Below, in pieces: positions 28,842 through 38,999 of a stretch of DNA of 64,000 nt; position 1 is the stretch's first letter, and every line of letters begins with the position of its first letter. The notes under the pieces are model-generated. The model was not told where the DNA came from and did no database searches. It saw only the letters and a list, made by a program, of their open reading frames with translations. The position numbers and the translations under genes are program-made. Origin of the DNA: Sporolactobacillus terrae DSM 11697 (GTDB taxonomy: Bacteria > Bacillota > Bacilli > Bacillales > Sporolactobacillaceae). Where the stretch lies: NCBI RefSeq assembly GCF_000648615.1, contig NZ_JFZC01000101.1:1-64000 (forward strand), given 5' to 3'.

Positions 28842-30731
28842 TCAGCCTGTCCGTCTTGCAAGTTTTCCTTCTTCAAGATAAACGAGCAATATCGCGATGT
28901 CGCTTGGATTAACTCCAGACACGCGTGATGCCTGGCCAACGGAAATCGGACGAACGTTCGTTAATTTTTGCTTCGCTTCTGTTGCTAGTCCGTCAATTTT
29001 ACTGAAATCCAAGTCCTGAGGAATTTTCTTACTCTCCATCCGTTTCATCTTCTCAACTTGTTGCATCTGTTTGTTGATGTACCCTTGATACTTAACCTGA
29101 ATCTCAACCTGTTCGCCGACTTCAGTCGACATTTTTCCATGCTCCGGAAGCAGACTTGCCACATCCTGATAAGTTAATTCCGGACGCTTCAGCAGTTGTT
29201 CAGCCTTTACAGGTTCGCGAAGCGGTGCTGCGCCGCGAGCATTTAAGAGCGCCTGACATGCTTCCGAGGGTTTAACCGACGTCACAGCAAAATACTGACG
29301 CTCTTGTTGGATCATCTGCCGCTTTTGTGTGAACCGTGCGTAGCGTTCTTCCGAGATCAAACCAATGTCATGCCCGATCTCTGTCAAGCGGAGATCGGCA
29401 TTGTCATGGCGCAAAAGTAAACGATACTCAGCACGCGAGGTCAGCAGACGATAAGGCTCTTTCGTCCCCTTTGTAACCAAGTCATCAATCAATACCCCAA
29501 TATATGCCTCGGAGCGATCGAGAATCAGCGGTTCTTTGCCCATCGCTTTTCGCGCTGCATTAATTCCGCCGATCAGCCCTTGCCCGGCTGCTTCTTCGTA
29601 GCCGGAGGTTCCATTAATCTGACCAGCTGTAAACAAACCGCTGACTTTCTTTGTTTCTAATGATGGCCACAGCTGGGTCGGCACAATCGCATCGTACTCA
29701 ATCGCATAGCCCGGACGCATCATCTCGGCCTTTTCAAGTCCGGGAATCGTTGCCAGCATTTTTCGCTGAATCTCTTCGGGCATACTTGTAGACAGCCCAT
29801 CCACATACACCTCTTTGGTGGCTTTCCCCTCCGGTTCGAGGAACAGCTGATGCCGGTTTTTATCATTAAAACGAACGATCTTGGTTTCGATAGACGGACA
29901 GTATCTTGGGCCGGTACCGACAATTGCTCCGGAGTAGATTGGCGATCGATCCAGACTTTCTTGAATGATTTTATGGGTGTTCAAATTCGTATAGGTCAGC
30001 CAACACGGAATCTGATCTTTGATAAATTCTGTGGTGTCATAAGAAAAGGCAAGAGGCGCCTCATCCCCCGGCTGAATTTCAGTCTTCGAATAATCGACTG
30101 TTCGCCCATTGACACGCGGCGGCGTCCCTGTTTTAAAACGAACAATATCAAACCCGAGTTCTTTAAGGTGGTCGGATAATTTAATCGAAGCCTGCATATT
30201 GTTCGGACCGCTCTCGTATTGCAGCTCGCCAATAATGATTTTTCCCTTTAGATAGACCCCTGTTGTTAAGACCACCGATTTTGCACGGTACGTTGCGCCG
30301 GTAGCTACAACGACGCCTTGGCAAATGCCGTCTTCAACAACCAAGTGATCAACCATGCCCTGCCTTAAAGTCAGATTTTCCGTTTCTTCAATCGTTTTCT
30401 TCATTTCGCGCTGGTACAATTGCTTGTCCGCTTGCGCCCGCAGCGCGCGAACAGCCGGTCCCTTCCGCGTATTCAGCATGCGCATTTGAATATACGTTTT
30501 ATCAATATTATGCCCCATCTCACCGCCAAGTGCATCAATCTCACGAACAACGACACCTTTTGCCGGACCGCCGACAGAAGGATTACACGGCATAAACGCA
30601 ACGCCTTCAAGACTGATTGTCAGCATCAATGTTTTTGCACCCATCCGTGCTGCGGCAAGCCCGGCTTCTACTCCGGCATGCCCTGCGCCAACAACAATAA
30701 CATCATAGGTTCCGGCTTCATAGGTTTTCAT
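28842..30731 (-). CDS. mnmG: tRNA uridine 5-carboxymethylaminomethyl modification enzyme MnmG (GidA)
   Basis: FAD-dependent subunit that with MnmE modifies U34 of tRNAs for Lys, Glu, Gln, Leu and Arg. It starts [20 protein letters not shown] (FAD site), with [32 protein letters not shown] and C-terminal [18 protein letters not shown] 30729-30731 is chosen with GGAGG seven bases upstream, giving 629 residues; an upstream ATG adds ten residues absent in the family. Confidence 0.96.
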   Translation of the reverse strand: MKTYEAGTYDVIVVGAGHAGVEAGLAAARMGAKTLMLTISLEGVAFMPCNPSVGGPAKGVVVREIDALGGEMGHNIDKTYIQMRMLNTRKGPAVRALRAQADKQLYQREMKKTIEETENLTLRQGMVDHLVVEDGICQGVVVATGATYRAKSVVLTTGVYLKGKIIIGELQYESGPNNMQASIKLSDHLKELGFDIVRFKTGTPPRVNGRTVDYSKTEIQPGDEAPLAFSYDTTEFIKDQIPCWLTYTNLNTHKIIQESLDRSPIYSGAIVGTGPRYCPSIETKIVRFNDKNRHQLFLEPEGKATKEVYVDGLSTSMPEEIQRKMLATIPGLEKAEMMRPGYAIEYDAIVPTQLWPSLETKKVSGLFTAGQINGTSGYEEAAGQGLIGGINAARKAMGKEPLILDRSEAYIGVLIDDLVTKGTKEPYRLLTSRAEYRLLLRHDNADLRLTEIGHDIGLISEERYARFTQKRQMIQQERQYFAVTSVKPSEACQALLNARGAAPLREPVKAEQLLKRPELTYQDVASLLPEHGKMSTEVGEQVEIQVKYQGYINKQMQQVEKMKRMESKKIPQDLDFSKIDGLATEAKQKLTNVRPISVGQASRVSGVNPSDIAILLVYLEEGKLARRTG

Positions 30732-30781
30732 CTTCAATCCTCCATTCTTTGTCACATTCATTTATTTTTAAACGGTCTCAA

Positions 30782-32170
30782 TTATTTTCCTAAGCAAAAC
30801 TTCGAGAACAATTCATTAATTAAACGATCGGATACCGTATCACCGACAATCTCACCCAGCAGATCCCAAGAACGTTTTATATCAATCTGCGTCATATCAA
30901 CCGGTATCCCCTGTTCGGCAGCCGCGATTGCATCATTGATTGCCTGATGCGCTTGTTTTAACAGCGCAATGTGCCGCGTATTGGACACATAAGCCTCACC
31001 GCCTGAGGCAACGCTATTGCTGAAAAACAAGTTGGCGATCGCTTGCTCAAGTTCTTCCAAACCCTTTTCACTAACCATAGAGGTTTGAAGTATCGGATGA
31101 TCGCCTGCTAGTGCCTTAACCTCATCAACAGAGGCTTGCTGTGGCAGATCTGCTTTATTCATCAGAATAATTGCCGGGATGCTGACAATGAGTTGAAACA
31201 ATTGACGATCCTCTTCAGTCAACGGTTCATTACCGTTGATCAGCAGCAGCACAAGCTCTGCCGATTTCAGTAATTCTTTTGATCGCGATACACCGATTTT
31301 TTCTACAACGTCTTCCGTATCGCGAATTCCGGCCGTATCAACAAGTTTCAATGGTACGCCGCGCACATTAACATACTCTTCAATGACATCTCGCGTTGTC
31401 CCCGGAACATTGGTTACAATCGCTTTAGATTCGTGAACAAGCTGGTTGAGCAGTGACGATTTACCGACATTCGGTCTGCCGACAATGACTGTTGAAAGTC
31501 CTTCGCGCAGGATCTTCCCTTGCCGTGCGGTGGCAAGGACACGCTCCAGCTCCTTACGCACCGCTGTACCCTTTTCAATCAGGAGTTGATTGGTCATCAC
31601 TTCCGCATCGTCATACTCCGGATAGTCGATATTCACCTCAACTGCTGCAAGGATGTCGAGTAGCTGCTGTCTGAGTTGGCGTACGAGCTGAGACAGCTTC
31701 CCCTCCATTTGCCCGATTGCGACATTCATCGCCTGATCGGTTTTCGCGCGAATCAGATCCATAACCGCCTCGGCTTGAGACAAGTCGATCCGTCCATTCA
31801 GGAAGGCGCGTTTCGTGAATTCACCCGGCTCAGCCAGTCGCACATCCTGATCCAAAATTAGTTCAAGCACCCGGTTCACACTGGTCAGCCCGCCATGGCA
31901 ATTGATTTCAACCACATCTTCTCGCGTGAATGTCTTCGGTTTCCGCATCACAGACACCATAACTTCTTCAACCGTCCGGCCAGTTTCGGGATCGACAATT
32001 TTTCCATAGTGAATCGTGTGACTGTCCACCTCAACAAGACGCCTTCTTCCGTGAAACAGGCGATCCGCGACATGCACGGCTTCCGGCCCGCTCAGGCGCA
32101 CAATGCTGATTGCCCCTTCACCGATTGGTGTGGAAATGGCTGCAATTGTATCGTAATCCAATTTTATCAC
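30782..32170 (-). CDS. mnmE: tRNA modification GTPase MnmE
   Basis: GTPase partner of MnmG. The 462 residues have a folate-binding N-terminal domain ([21 protein letters not shown]), a helical region and an inserted G domain with [27 protein letters not shown] and NKADL. The catalytic C-terminal end reads FCLGK (CxGK). It lies 50 bases before mnmG and is probably co-transcribed with mnmG and rsmG. Confidence 0.97.
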   Translation of the reverse strand: MIKLDYDTIAAISTPIGEGAISIVRLSGPEAVHVADRLFHGRRRLVEVDSHTIHYGKIVDPETGRTVEEVMVSVMRKPKTFTREDVVEINCHGGLTSVNRVLELILDQDVRLAEPGEFTKRAFLNGRIDLSQAEAVMDLIRAKTDQAMNVAIGQMEGKLSQLVRQLRQQLLDILAAVEVNIDYPEYDDAEVMTNQLLIEKGTAVRKELERVLATARQGKILREGLSTVIVGRPNVGKSSLLNQLVHESKAIVTNVPGTTRDVIEEYVNVRGVPLKLVDTAGIRDTEDVVEKIGVSRSKELLKSAELVLLLINGNEPLTEEDRQLFQLIVSIPAIILMNKADLPQQASVDEVKALAGDHPILQTSMVSEKGLEELEQAIANLFFSNSVASGGEAYVSNTRHIALLKQAHQAINDAIAAAEQGIPVDMTQIDIKRSWDLLGEIVGDTVSDRLINELFSKFCLGK

Positions 32171-32445
32171 TCCTTTCCGTTTCCGTCCTTTATTGATTGA
32201 CCGTTTATTGTACTACAGTTAGTGTAGCCCTGCTGCGCTCTGCGCGATCTGTATCGAACAAAGCAGTCTCCAAACACAGTCCGTCTATATGAAACGGCAC
32301 TCCTTCACCATGCATGAAGAAGCACAACGATTCTCTTAATTTTGTACAAACTTTTTCAAACACTATCATACATTATTTTTCCGTCAAATGAAAAACCTTA
32401 ACAAGCTGATGCATCGCTTTTTACAAAAACGCAGGCGCCTCCACG
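32171..32445. other. Spacer between jag and mnmE
   Basis: About 275 bases without a recognised gene. It should contain the mnmE promoter on the minus strand; AT-rich stretches at 32340-32400 are the likely place, but I could not pin boxes. Confidence 0.4.
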
Positions 32446-32470
32446 AAAAAAAGCGCGCGAGCTGCGTGCT
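32446..32470 (-). terminator. Terminator of yidC-jag
   Basis: Minus strand AAGCACGCAGCTCGCGCGCTT followed by TTTTTCG, 15-40 bases after the jag stop. Confidence 0.7.
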
Positions 32471-32486
32471 TTTTCATTTCATCTAT

Positions 32487-33110
32487 TCATGAACGACGCG
32501 GGGCTATCGTTAGATAACGTTTAGGTTCTTCCCCATTAGAAAACGTTTGGATCTTAGGATTGTTTGCCAAGGCTTGGTGAACAATTTTACGTTCAAATGC
32601 GGGCATCGCTTCCAAGCGATGCGGGTGATTGGTGCGCAACGTCTTCTCAGCCATGCGCTTTGCGAGCGTAACCAGCGCCTGCTTGCGCGTCTCTCGATAA
32701 TGCTCCGCATCCAAAATGAACGTGACATGCTGCTTCGCTTCTTTTGCCGCAACATGATCCGCCAACGTTTGAAGCGCATTTAACGTTGCTCCATGCTTGC
32801 CAATCAATTGCGCAGCATCCTTACCGACCAGTGCACATCGACACACCTGTGTGCCGCGTTCAATGACTTGAATTTTGACGGTTAGGCCGCTTTTATTGAT
32901 CACTTCCGTTAGATAATCAATCCCATAATCAAAGGGCGTCTTTGTTAGGGTAACCTTCACCAGCGCTTTGCGGGCGCCGATACCAAGAAATCCTTTTCTC
33001 GGTTGCTCAACGACGTCGCAAGTGACTTGATCTGATGTTGCATTTAATTCTTTGAGGGCGAAGGACACCGCTTCGGCAACCGTTTTACCATACTTGGTAA
33101 CTTCCCTCAC
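32487..33110 (-). CDS. jag: RNA-binding protein Jag (KhpB, SpoIIIJ-associated)
   Basis: RNA-binding protein linked with KhpA to cell elongation and division in Gram-positives. The 207 residues have the Jag-N domain (MREVTKYGKTVAEAVSFALK), a KH domain (GKDAAQLIGKHGATLNALQ) and an R3H domain (MPAFERKIVHQALANNPKIQ, YLTIAPRR). Its start overlaps the yidC stop by four bases. Confidence 0.95.
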   Translation of the reverse strand: MREVTKYGKTVAEAVSFALKELNATSDQVTCDVVEQPRKGFLGIGARKALVKVTLTKTPFDYGIDYLTEVINKSGLTVKIQVIERGTQVCRCALVGKDAAQLIGKHGATLNALQTLADHVAAKEAKQHVTFILDAEHYRETRKQALVTLAKRMAEKTLRTNHPHRLEAMPAFERKIVHQALANNPKIQTFSNGEEPKRYLTIAPRRS

Positions 33111-33886
33111 TTCTGCTTGGCGCCTCCTGCAACTTTACTGTCTTTATTGTCATCCTGCTTTTCATAGATAATATAGGTTTGGAAAATCATGAAAATGTTT
33201 CCGACCACCCAGTACAGAGCAAGCGCGGATGGGAAATAAAACGCCGGAATCGCAATCATAATTGGGAAGACATACATCATCATCGCCATTTGCGGATTGG
33301 TGTTGCCCATTCGTCCCATCATGATCTTCTGCTGCAGGAATGTTGTTGCTGCGGCTACGATCGGCAGAATATATAGATGATCCGCCGTTCCAAGCTGGAA
33401 CCATAGGAAGGACTGCTCGCTAATTTGTTCTGTTCTCATGATCGCCTGATAAAAGGCAAACAGGATCGGCATCTGAATTAAGATCGGAAAACACCCCGCC
33501 AAAGGATTGACGTTATGCTCCTGAAAAAGCTTCATCTGTTCTTCTTGAAGCTTCTTCTGCGTGTTCTGATCTTTTGAACTGTATTTTTCTTGTAATGCTT
33601 TAATTTTCGGCTGCAATTGCTGCATTGCCTGAGAGCTTTTTACCTGTTTGGCCATCAGCGGCAACAAAACAAGTCGTACAATTATCGTTGTAATGATGAT
33701 CGCCAGACCGTAGCTGTTCCAAAACAGATGCGCTACAGAGATGATGAACTTAGACAGCGGCAAAACGAACCACTGACTCCAAAAACCGGTACTGCTGTCA
33801 TTGATCGGCTTGTTTAAATCGGTACAACCTGCAAGCAGTGCAGCCATCAGCACCAGGGAACTTACAGCGAATAACTTTTTCTTCAA
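33107..33886 (-). CDS. yidC: Membrane protein insertase YidC (SpoIIIJ/OxaA)
   Basis: Inserts membrane proteins with or without SecYEG; the spore-former homologue SpoIIIJ is needed for sigmaG activation. The protein begins MKKKLFAVSSLVLMAALLAG followed by Cys, a lipoprotein signal, and five membrane helices in the 60KD_IMP domain (NSYGLAIIITTIIVRLVLLP). TTG 33884-33886 is the start, preceded by GAGGAGG. It yields 259 residues; upstream in-frame codons would add a non-homologous 27. Confidence 0.95.
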   Translation of the reverse strand: MKKKLFAVSSLVLMAALLAGCTDLNKPINDSSTGFWSQWFVLPLSKFIISVAHLFWNSYGLAIIITTIIVRLVLLPLMAKQVKSSQAMQQLQPKIKALQEKYSSKDQNTQKKLQEEQMKLFQEHNVNPLAGCFPILIQMPILFAFYQAIMRTEQISEQSFLWFQLGTADHLYILPIVAAATTFLQQKIMMGRMGNTNPQMAMMMYVFPIMIAIPAFYFPSALALYWVVGNIFMIFQTYIIYEKQDDNKDSKVAGGAKQK

Positions 33887-33902
33887 AACTCTACCTCCTC
33901 GA

Positions 33903-34160
33903 TCAATCCGAACGATGCCTCGACATGCCCGTCTTTTTATGGGTGCACTTTTCAGGTACGGGATCATACCCGCCCGGATGAAAAGGCTGACATTTTACTA
34001 AACGCTTGATCGTCAGCCACCCTCCTTTTATCATGCCAAAGCGCGTTAATGCTTCAACGGCATAGTGCGAGCAAGTCGGATAAAACCGGCAGGTCGGTGG
34101 AGTAAAAGGAGAAATGAACTTTTGGTACAAGCGTATGATAAAAATGAATACATGTTTCAT
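33903..34160 (-). CDS. yidD: Membrane protein insertion efficiency factor YidD
   Basis: Small amphipathic protein that helps YidC. The 85 residues include [32 protein letters not shown] and [13 protein letters not shown], the family signature. It overlaps the rnpA stop by four bases and is followed by yidC, the common bacterial order rnpA-yidD-yidC; in B. subtilis yidD lies elsewhere. Confidence 0.95.
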   Translation of the reverse strand: MKHVFIFIIRLYQKFISPFTPPTCRFYPTCSHYAVEALTRFGMIKGGWLTIKRLVKCQPFHPGGYDPVPEKCTHKKTGMSRHRSD

Positions 34161-34519
34161 AGTTGCGGAATTTTGCGGGAGTCATGCAGAACACGTGCTT
34201 TCTTCAGCACATGAACCAGGCTTTTCCGCATCTCCTGATGGGTCATCGTGCTTACCGGCTTACGAGAAATAATGATGTAGTCATTCCCCACTTCAAGCCT
34301 GTCCGCAAACTCGCGAAAAATTTCTTTTATATACCGTTTAATATGATTTCGCATCACGGCATTGCCCATCTTTTTGCTTACAGACAGACCCAGCCTTGAA
34401 TAAGGCTTGCCATTCTGCTTGCGTACATAAACGACAAATTGCCGATTGGCAAACGACTTTCCTTCTTGAAAGACGATTTGAAACTCATGATTTTTCTTTA
34501 ATCGTTTTAACATCTTCAT
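34157..34519 (-). CDS. rnpA: Ribonuclease P protein component
   Basis: Protein subunit of the ribozyme that removes tRNA 5' leaders. The conserved basic RNR region reads [20 protein letters not shown], and [12 protein letters not shown] and [10 protein letters not shown] are typical. I choose ATG 34517-34519 ([14 protein letters not shown]), four bases after GGAGGG; ATG 34513 is equally possible. It is separated from rpmH by 580 bases, unusual for this pair. Confidence 0.94.
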   Translation of the reverse strand: MKMLKRLKKNHEFQIVFQEGKSFANRQFVVYVRKQNGKPYSRLGLSVSKKMGNAVMRNHIKRYIKEIFREFADRLEVGNDYIIISRKPVSTMTHQEMRKSLVHVLKKARVLHDSRKIPQL

Positions 34520-34531
34520 TTGTCCCTCCAA

Positions 34532-34944
34532 TGGGACGTTCCTGCTTAAAATTAATTGTAATGATCAAACCCCAGACGCGCTCGTAAATCTGACGCATCA
34601 TCCAAGCTTGAATTTAGTCAATGATACTCTTTCAGTATAAAGAAAAAGATCGGAATGACAAGGCTGTCCAATGAAAAAATGCTCGCGCAGCAAACGTGCT
34701 GATGCGCACATCATTCATTTTCTCCCCCACCCGACCTATGATTCTCAATTCTGCCGCCATTTAATCATCAAATCAATAAACCTTGCATCCTGCAATGGCC
34801 TATATCTCTTGTTCATTGATCCGCCATGTTCCCGATATCAATCGGCCAGCAGGACTCTTATCGAGCAAGAAAAACCGGGCAAAAAGCGCCCGGTCCTCAA
34901 TCTCCAACCATGTGTGATGGACTCGTGTCTTTTCGGTGCTGAAT
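34532..34944. other. Long rnpA-rpmH spacer, left part
   Basis: No gene recognised. The segment 34850-34893 (AAAAACCGGGCAAAAAGCGC then CCGGTCCT) recurs in variant form at 19430-19456, so it belongs to the dispersed repeats. A TTGACT on the minus strand near 34620 may be part of an rnpA promoter, but no good -10 was found. Confidence 0.4.
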
Positions 34945-35051
34945 CATCGCTTCGGTTGCTCGCTGGCACGCTGTTCCCGCAGGCGCCAGAGCCCCTCCGC
35001 TTTGACTCTTGGCCAAGACACGGGTCTATTGGTTTGAAGATAGGGCAAAAT
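34945..35051. repeat. Dispersed repeat, joined family B and A copies
   Basis: 34945-34992 (CTCGCTGGCACGCTGTTCCC then GCAGGCGCCAGAGC) matches family B; 34996-35051 (CCAAGACACGGGTCTATTGG flanked by CTTTGACTC and TTTGAAGATAGGGCAAAAT) matches family A at 49406-49461 (complement) at most positions. The element sits between rpmH and rnpA. Confidence 0.75.
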
Positions 35052-35070
35052 CTTATACTTTCTTTTCCTG

Positions 35071-35099
35071 TAAAAAAACCACTGCTGGTCACACAGTGG
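35071..35099 (-). terminator. Terminator of rpmH
   Basis: Minus strand CCACTG-N9-CAGTGG followed by TTTTTTTA, immediately after the rpmH stop. It makes rpmH a separate transcript from rnpA. Confidence 0.9.
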
Positions 35100-35101
35100 C
35101 T

Positions 35102-35236
35102 TTATGCTGACAGAACTTTTCTTCCCTTGCGGCGGCGTGCTGCCAATACCTTACGACCATTAGCGGTTGCCATCCGTGCGCGGAAGCCATGAACTTTTTT
35201 CCTTTTGCGGTTATTCGGTTGGAATGTACGTTTCAA
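35102..35236 (-). CDS. rpmH: 50S ribosomal protein L34
   Basis: The 44-residue protein reads [20 protein letters not shown], then [20 protein letters not shown] and VLSA, the standard L34. The start is TTG 35234-35236, with GGGAGGTG six bases upstream. It lies on the left edge of oriC, reading away from it, as in most bacteria. Confidence 0.97.
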   Translation of the reverse strand: MKRTFQPNNRKRKKVHGFRARMATANGRKVLAARRRKGRKVLSA

Positions 35237-35492
35237 TGGATACACCTCCCAGTTGTTCTTTTAAAGTTGCCGACAAATCACATGATTCTATTGCAAATGC
35301 CGAAAATACTGCACTCGCTCAATTCAGCTATTCAGCCGGTTGTCTTTCTATATCGCCATAAAGCGCAAAGCGATCCATCAGGCATTCGTTCCCTCATGTA
35401 TCGTTTTTTCATCGACTGGACTCGTCAAAAACCTTTACGTTCCCATTACAGCCAAATTCATTTATCGGCTTTTTCAAAAACCAGTCTGACTA

Positions 35493-35521
35493 ATTATAAA
35501 TAGATCTGTACAAAAAGTCAA
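35493..35521 (-). promoter_or_regulatory. SigmaA promoter of rpmH
   Basis: Minus strand TTGACT (35516-35521), 17 bases, TATAAT (35493-35498). A near-consensus promoter giving a leader of about 250 bases before rpmH. Confidence 0.8.
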
Positions 35522-35554
35522 CGCGAGGTTTGTTCCCCCTTTATACCCTTACGC

Positions 35555-35893
35555 TGTGGATTATTTTTTTCCACAATTCGTTTTTCCACACCATTTATCG
35601 ACATTTTTTTCACATCTTCGCCCCTTGTGTATAACCTTTCTGTGTATAAAGATATCCACTGTGGATAACATTTGTCGATCATTGCTTTAAAAGCAGTTTT
35701 TTGATATGATCGTAGTGCATTTGTTTGGTATAACGAGGGTCCCCAAAAAAAGTTTTCCACTACTTGTGGATAATTTTGTGGACAGTTGCTAACACCTGTG
35801 TATGCAGGTTATCCACAAAACTATGCACCGTGTTGATAACTTGTTTAATCAGCTTATTATAGCCTAATGACGCGCATAAGGATTTGTGGATAA
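35555..35893. promoter_or_regulatory. oriC: oriC, upstream DnaA-box region
   Basis: Between rpmH and dnaA lie perfect TGTGGATAA/TTATCCACA boxes at 35660, 35765, 35809 and 35885. Consensus TGTGTATAA lies at 35626 and 35641, and near-matches at 35555, 35567, 35582, 35651 and 35831. This is one half of the bipartite Bacillus-type origin; the other half follows dnaA. The switch in gene direction here supports the position of the origin. Confidence 0.95.
35833..35860 (+). promoter_or_regulatory. Probable dnaA promoter overlapping a DnaA box
   Basis: TTGATA (35833-35838), 16 bases, TATTAT (35855-35860). The -35 element overlaps the box TGTTGATAA (35831-35839), which suggests autorepression by DnaA. 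The start of transcription would fall near 35867. Confidence 0.5.
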
Positions 35894-35984
35894 GCATGTG
35901 TAACGATCCGTGTTCACAGAGCAAAATAAAATGGCAGCAGCAATGATCGGTTGCTTGGCCGCAGTATAGTAAAAAGCCGTTTCT

Positions 35985-36015
35985 ATGCCTTCACTGCTGC
36001 TCGGCATCTTTTTTT
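35985..36015 (+). terminator. Terminator-like hairpin in the dnaA leader
   Basis: ATGCC (35985-35989) and GGCAT (36003-36007) form a short stem followed by CTTTTTTTA. Its loop CTGCTGC can also pair with GCAGCAG near 35935, so two exclusive or stacked folds are possible. It lies about 105 bases before the dnaA start. Confidence 0.5.
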
Positions 36016-36119
36016 ATTTCATTTTTATTGCTTTAATACCTTGAATCATTCGTCTGCAGATCTCCGGCAGTACGAATTTTAATCGACCGGTACAATTTAT
36101 AAAGGAGGGCCGCTGACCT

Positions 36120-37541
36120 TTGAACAACCTTCAAGAACTATGGATGCAAACCCTGGACATCATTAAGAAGAAGCTGAGCAAACCAAGCTTTGAAACGTGG
36201 TTGAAAGAAACACGTGCTCAGTCGATTAATGGTCAAATGATGATTGTGAGCGTGCCCAATGATTTTTCACGCGATTGGCTGGAGGAGCATTATGCGAAAC
36301 TAATTTCCGATATTCTCTATGAACTCACAGGATCCCGCTACACGATCCGCTTCATTATTCCGAGCAAGCATCGGGAGAACGGAAGCGCGTCCGCTATAAA
36401 GAATAAAGGAAAGAGTGATGGAATGAGCTTCAACGCGAATAATCGCGACAATCCCTATGGAGGGATGCAGCAAAGGAACCCGCATCGATCAGAAGAATTC
36501 GGAAACAGCATGCTGAATTCAAAAAACACGTTTGAAACCTTTGTCATCGGATCAGGCAACCGCTTTGCACACGCTGCCTCGCTTGCCGTGGCAGAAGCTC
36601 CGGCTAAGGCTTATAACCCGTTGTTTATTTATGGCGGTGTCGGTCTTGGTAAAACTCATTTGATGCATGCGATCGGTCATTATGTCATCGACCATAATCC
36701 TTCTGCACGCGTTGTTTATCTGTCATCAGAAAAATTCACCAATGAGTTCATCAACTCCATTCGTGACAACAAAACGGTTGAATTTCGCAATAAGTATCGA
36801 AGTGTCGATGTCCTGCTGATCGACGATATTCAATTTCTGGCCGGTAAAGAACAAACCCAAGAGGAATTTTTCCATACGTTTAATGCGCTTCATGAGGAAT
36901 ACAAACAGATTGTCATCTCCAGCGACCGGCCGCCAAAAGAAATTCCGACCCTTGAGGATCGACTGCGCTCTCGTTTCGAATGGGGACTGATCACAGATAT
37001 TACACCGCCTGATCTGGAAACGCGTATTGCCATCCTTCGGAAAAAAGCGAAAGCCGAGGGACTCGATATCCCGAATGAAGTGATGATCTATATTGCCAAT
37101 CAGATTGATACAAACATTCGTGAGTTGGAAGGCGCACTGATTCGCGTGATTGCTTTTTCATCGCTAAATAATCAGGATATCAATGTCGATATGGCTGCGG
37201 AGGCACTTAAGGATATCATTCCGACCGCACGTCCTAAGACGATAACGATTCAAGATATTCAGGTGGCTGTCGGTGAGGAGTATCATTTGAAGCTGGAAGA
37301 TTTTGCTGCGAAAAAACGGACGAAGTCGATTGCATTTCCAAGACAAATTGCGATGTATCTGTCACGAGAACTGACGGATTATTCGCTGCCTAAGATTGGC
37401 GAAGAGTTCGGCGGAAGAGATCATACCACGGTCATTCATGCCCATGAGAAGATCACCAAACAGCTTTCCGTTGACCGTGAATTGCAGAAAAAAGTGAATG
37501 CATTGATCGACCAGCTGAAAGCGCCAATTAAAGCACAATGA
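36120..37541 (+). CDS. dnaA: Chromosomal replication initiator protein DnaA
   Basis: AAA+ initiator that binds DnaA boxes and melts oriC. The 473 residues have domain I ([20 protein letters not shown]), a flexible domain II with Asn/Gly-rich sequence, the AAA+ domain (Walker [15 protein letters not shown], Walker [17 protein letters not shown]) and domain IV with the box-binding motif [16 protein letters not shown]. The start is TTG 36120, with AAAGGAGG about 11 bases upstream. DnaA boxes flank both ends. Confidence 0.97.
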   Translation: MNNLQELWMQTLDIIKKKLSKPSFETWLKETRAQSINGQMMIVSVPNDFSRDWLEEHYAKLISDILYELTGSRYTIRFIIPSKHRENGSASAIKNKGKSDGMSFNANNRDNPYGGMQQRNPHRSEEFGNSMLNSKNTFETFVIGSGNRFAHAASLAVAEAPAKAYNPLFIYGGVGLGKTHLMHAIGHYVIDHNPSARVVYLSSEKFTNEFINSIRDNKTVEFRNKYRSVDVLLIDDIQFLAGKEQTQEEFFHTFNALHEEYKQIVISSDRPPKEIPTLEDRLRSRFEWGLITDITPPDLETRIAILRKKAKAEGLDIPNEVMIYIANQIDTNIRELEGALIRVIAFSSLNNQDINVDMAAEALKDIIPTARPKTITIQDIQVAVGEEYHLKLEDFAAKKRTKSIAFPRQIAMYLSRELTDYSLPKIGEEFGGRDHTTVIHAHEKITKQLSVDRELQKKVNALIDQLKAPIKAQ

Positions 37542-37542
37542 T

Positions 37543-37716
37543 ATAAATTAATGTTTTTTTGAACAGGGGTGTGTATAATTTGCCGGCACACCCCCAATTT
37601 TATCCACACCTTATCAACATGTGGATAAGGTGCAAAATCACAGTCTGCATCACTTACTAACATATTCACAGGCCCTACTATTATGATTACTATTTTTAAT
37701 TCTTTAAATATAAGAT
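37543..37716. promoter_or_regulatory. oriC: oriC unwinding region between dnaA and dnaN
   Basis: DnaA boxes TGTGTATAA (37570), TTATCCACA (37600), TTATCAACA (37611, one mismatch), TGTGGATAA (37620) and ATATTCACA (37662). The last is followed by GGCCC and then CTACTATTATGATTACTAT (37675-37693), whose complement reads as consecutive DnaA-trios (3'-GAT GAT AAT ACT AAT GAT), and an AT-rich tract to 37712. This box–GC–trio–AT order matches the known basal unwinding system. Confidence 0.9.
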
Positions 37717-37731
37717 TTGGAGGCAACAAGG

Positions 37732-38913
37732 ATGCAAGAATTGCAAGACTCGAATCCAAATGCAGCACTCGCTATGAAATGTACCGTACAAAAAGATAAG
37801 CTTGCCGACGCAGTAAATCGTGTGATGAAAGCTATTTCTTCGAAAACAACCATTCCGATCTTGACTGGTGTAAAAATCACCTCAGGAAGAGATGGAATCA
37901 CGTTAACCGGAAGCAATTCCGATATCTCGATTCAGACCTTCATTCCTCTTGAAGAAGACGGTAATGAAAATGCAGTTGTACACACCCCAGGTCAAATCGT
38001 GCTGCCTTCCCGATTGTTTTCAGAACTGGTACGGAAACTGCAGGATGAAGATGTCCATATTGAAGTAGACAGCCGGTTTATCGCAAAAATCACTTCAGGG
38101 GCAACGGAATTCAGTCTTAATGGTCTTGATCCGGAGGAATATCCGAATTTGCCGATTATTAACGGAAGCGATGCTTTTCGGATCCGAAAAGACTTGTTAA
38201 AGGATATGATCAAACAGACGGTCTATGCTGTATCTGTAACGGAAACGCGTCCGGTACTGACCGGTGTCAAATGGATGATCAACGATGGAAAACTCAGCTG
38301 TGTCGCTACGGACAGCCACCGACTTGCTCAACGTTCGGTAAGCGTGGAAAATGGTGAAGATTCCGGAACACATACCTTGGTCATTCCAGGATCAAGCTTA
38401 AACGAGCTGTCGAAAATTCTTGATGATGATGATGAACAATTAGTGGATATCATCATGACGACCAACCAAATTTTATTTAAGAGCAACAATGTACAGTTTT
38501 ACTCGCGTCTGCTCGATGGTAATTATCCGGATACGAGCCGCCTGATCCCGACTGAAAGCAAAACGACCATTGATCTCGGCACGAAAGATTTGTACCGTGC
38601 CATTGAACGTGCCTCGCTGCTTGCAAAAGAGGAACGAAACAATGTGGTTAAACTACGGGCAGAAGGCAATCAGGTTGAAATTTCCTCACAATCACTGGAA
38701 TTAGGCCGCGTTTTTGAAACACTCGTCCCGGAACATTTTGAAGGGGATCCGCTGCGTATTTCTTTTAGTGCTAAATTTATGATGGATGCTTTGGGAAAAC
38801 TGGATGCGCAAAGTGTCCGGATTCATTTTGTCGGCCCGATGCGACCTATTATTATTCGTCCAATTGGCGATGAAAATATTTTGATGCTGATCCTTCCCAT
38901 TCGCACGTTTTAA
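37732..38913 (+). CDS. dnaN: DNA polymerase III beta sliding clamp
   Basis: Ring clamp that tethers the replicase. The core MKCTVQKDKLADAVNRVMKA through the C-terminal IGDENILMLILPIRTF matches the family. TTGGAGG is eight bases before ATG 37732, which gives 393 residues with a 14-residue extension (MQELQDSNPNAALA) before the usual start at ATG 37774; no ribosome-binding site precedes the latter. The extension is thus likely translated. Confidence 0.95.
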   Translation: MQELQDSNPNAALAMKCTVQKDKLADAVNRVMKAISSKTTIPILTGVKITSGRDGITLTGSNSDISIQTFIPLEEDGNENAVVHTPGQIVLPSRLFSELVRKLQDEDVHIEVDSRFIAKITSGATEFSLNGLDPEEYPNLPIINGSDAFRIRKDLLKDMIKQTVYAVSVTETRPVLTGVKWMINDGKLSCVATDSHRLAQRSVSVENGEDSGTHTLVIPGSSLNELSKILDDDDEQLVDIIMTTNQILFKSNNVQFYSRLLDGNYPDTSRLIPTESKTTIDLGTKDLYRAIERASLLAKEERNNVVKLRAEGNQVEISSQSLELGRVFETLVPEHFEGDPLRISFSAKFMMDALGKLDAQSVRIHFVGPMRPIIIRPIGDENILMLILPIRTF

Positions 38914-38999
38914 TTCAGGTACAAGACCGATTTCATGTCCTTATTCTATTTTTGTTACAATAACTTTATGCCAAGTAAGGAAAGAAAAGAGGCAAGACA

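Noticed and set aside
35189-35503. 104-codon rightward open frame at rpmH
   Set aside because: It is antisense to rpmH and its promoter; L34 is unmistakable on the other strand.
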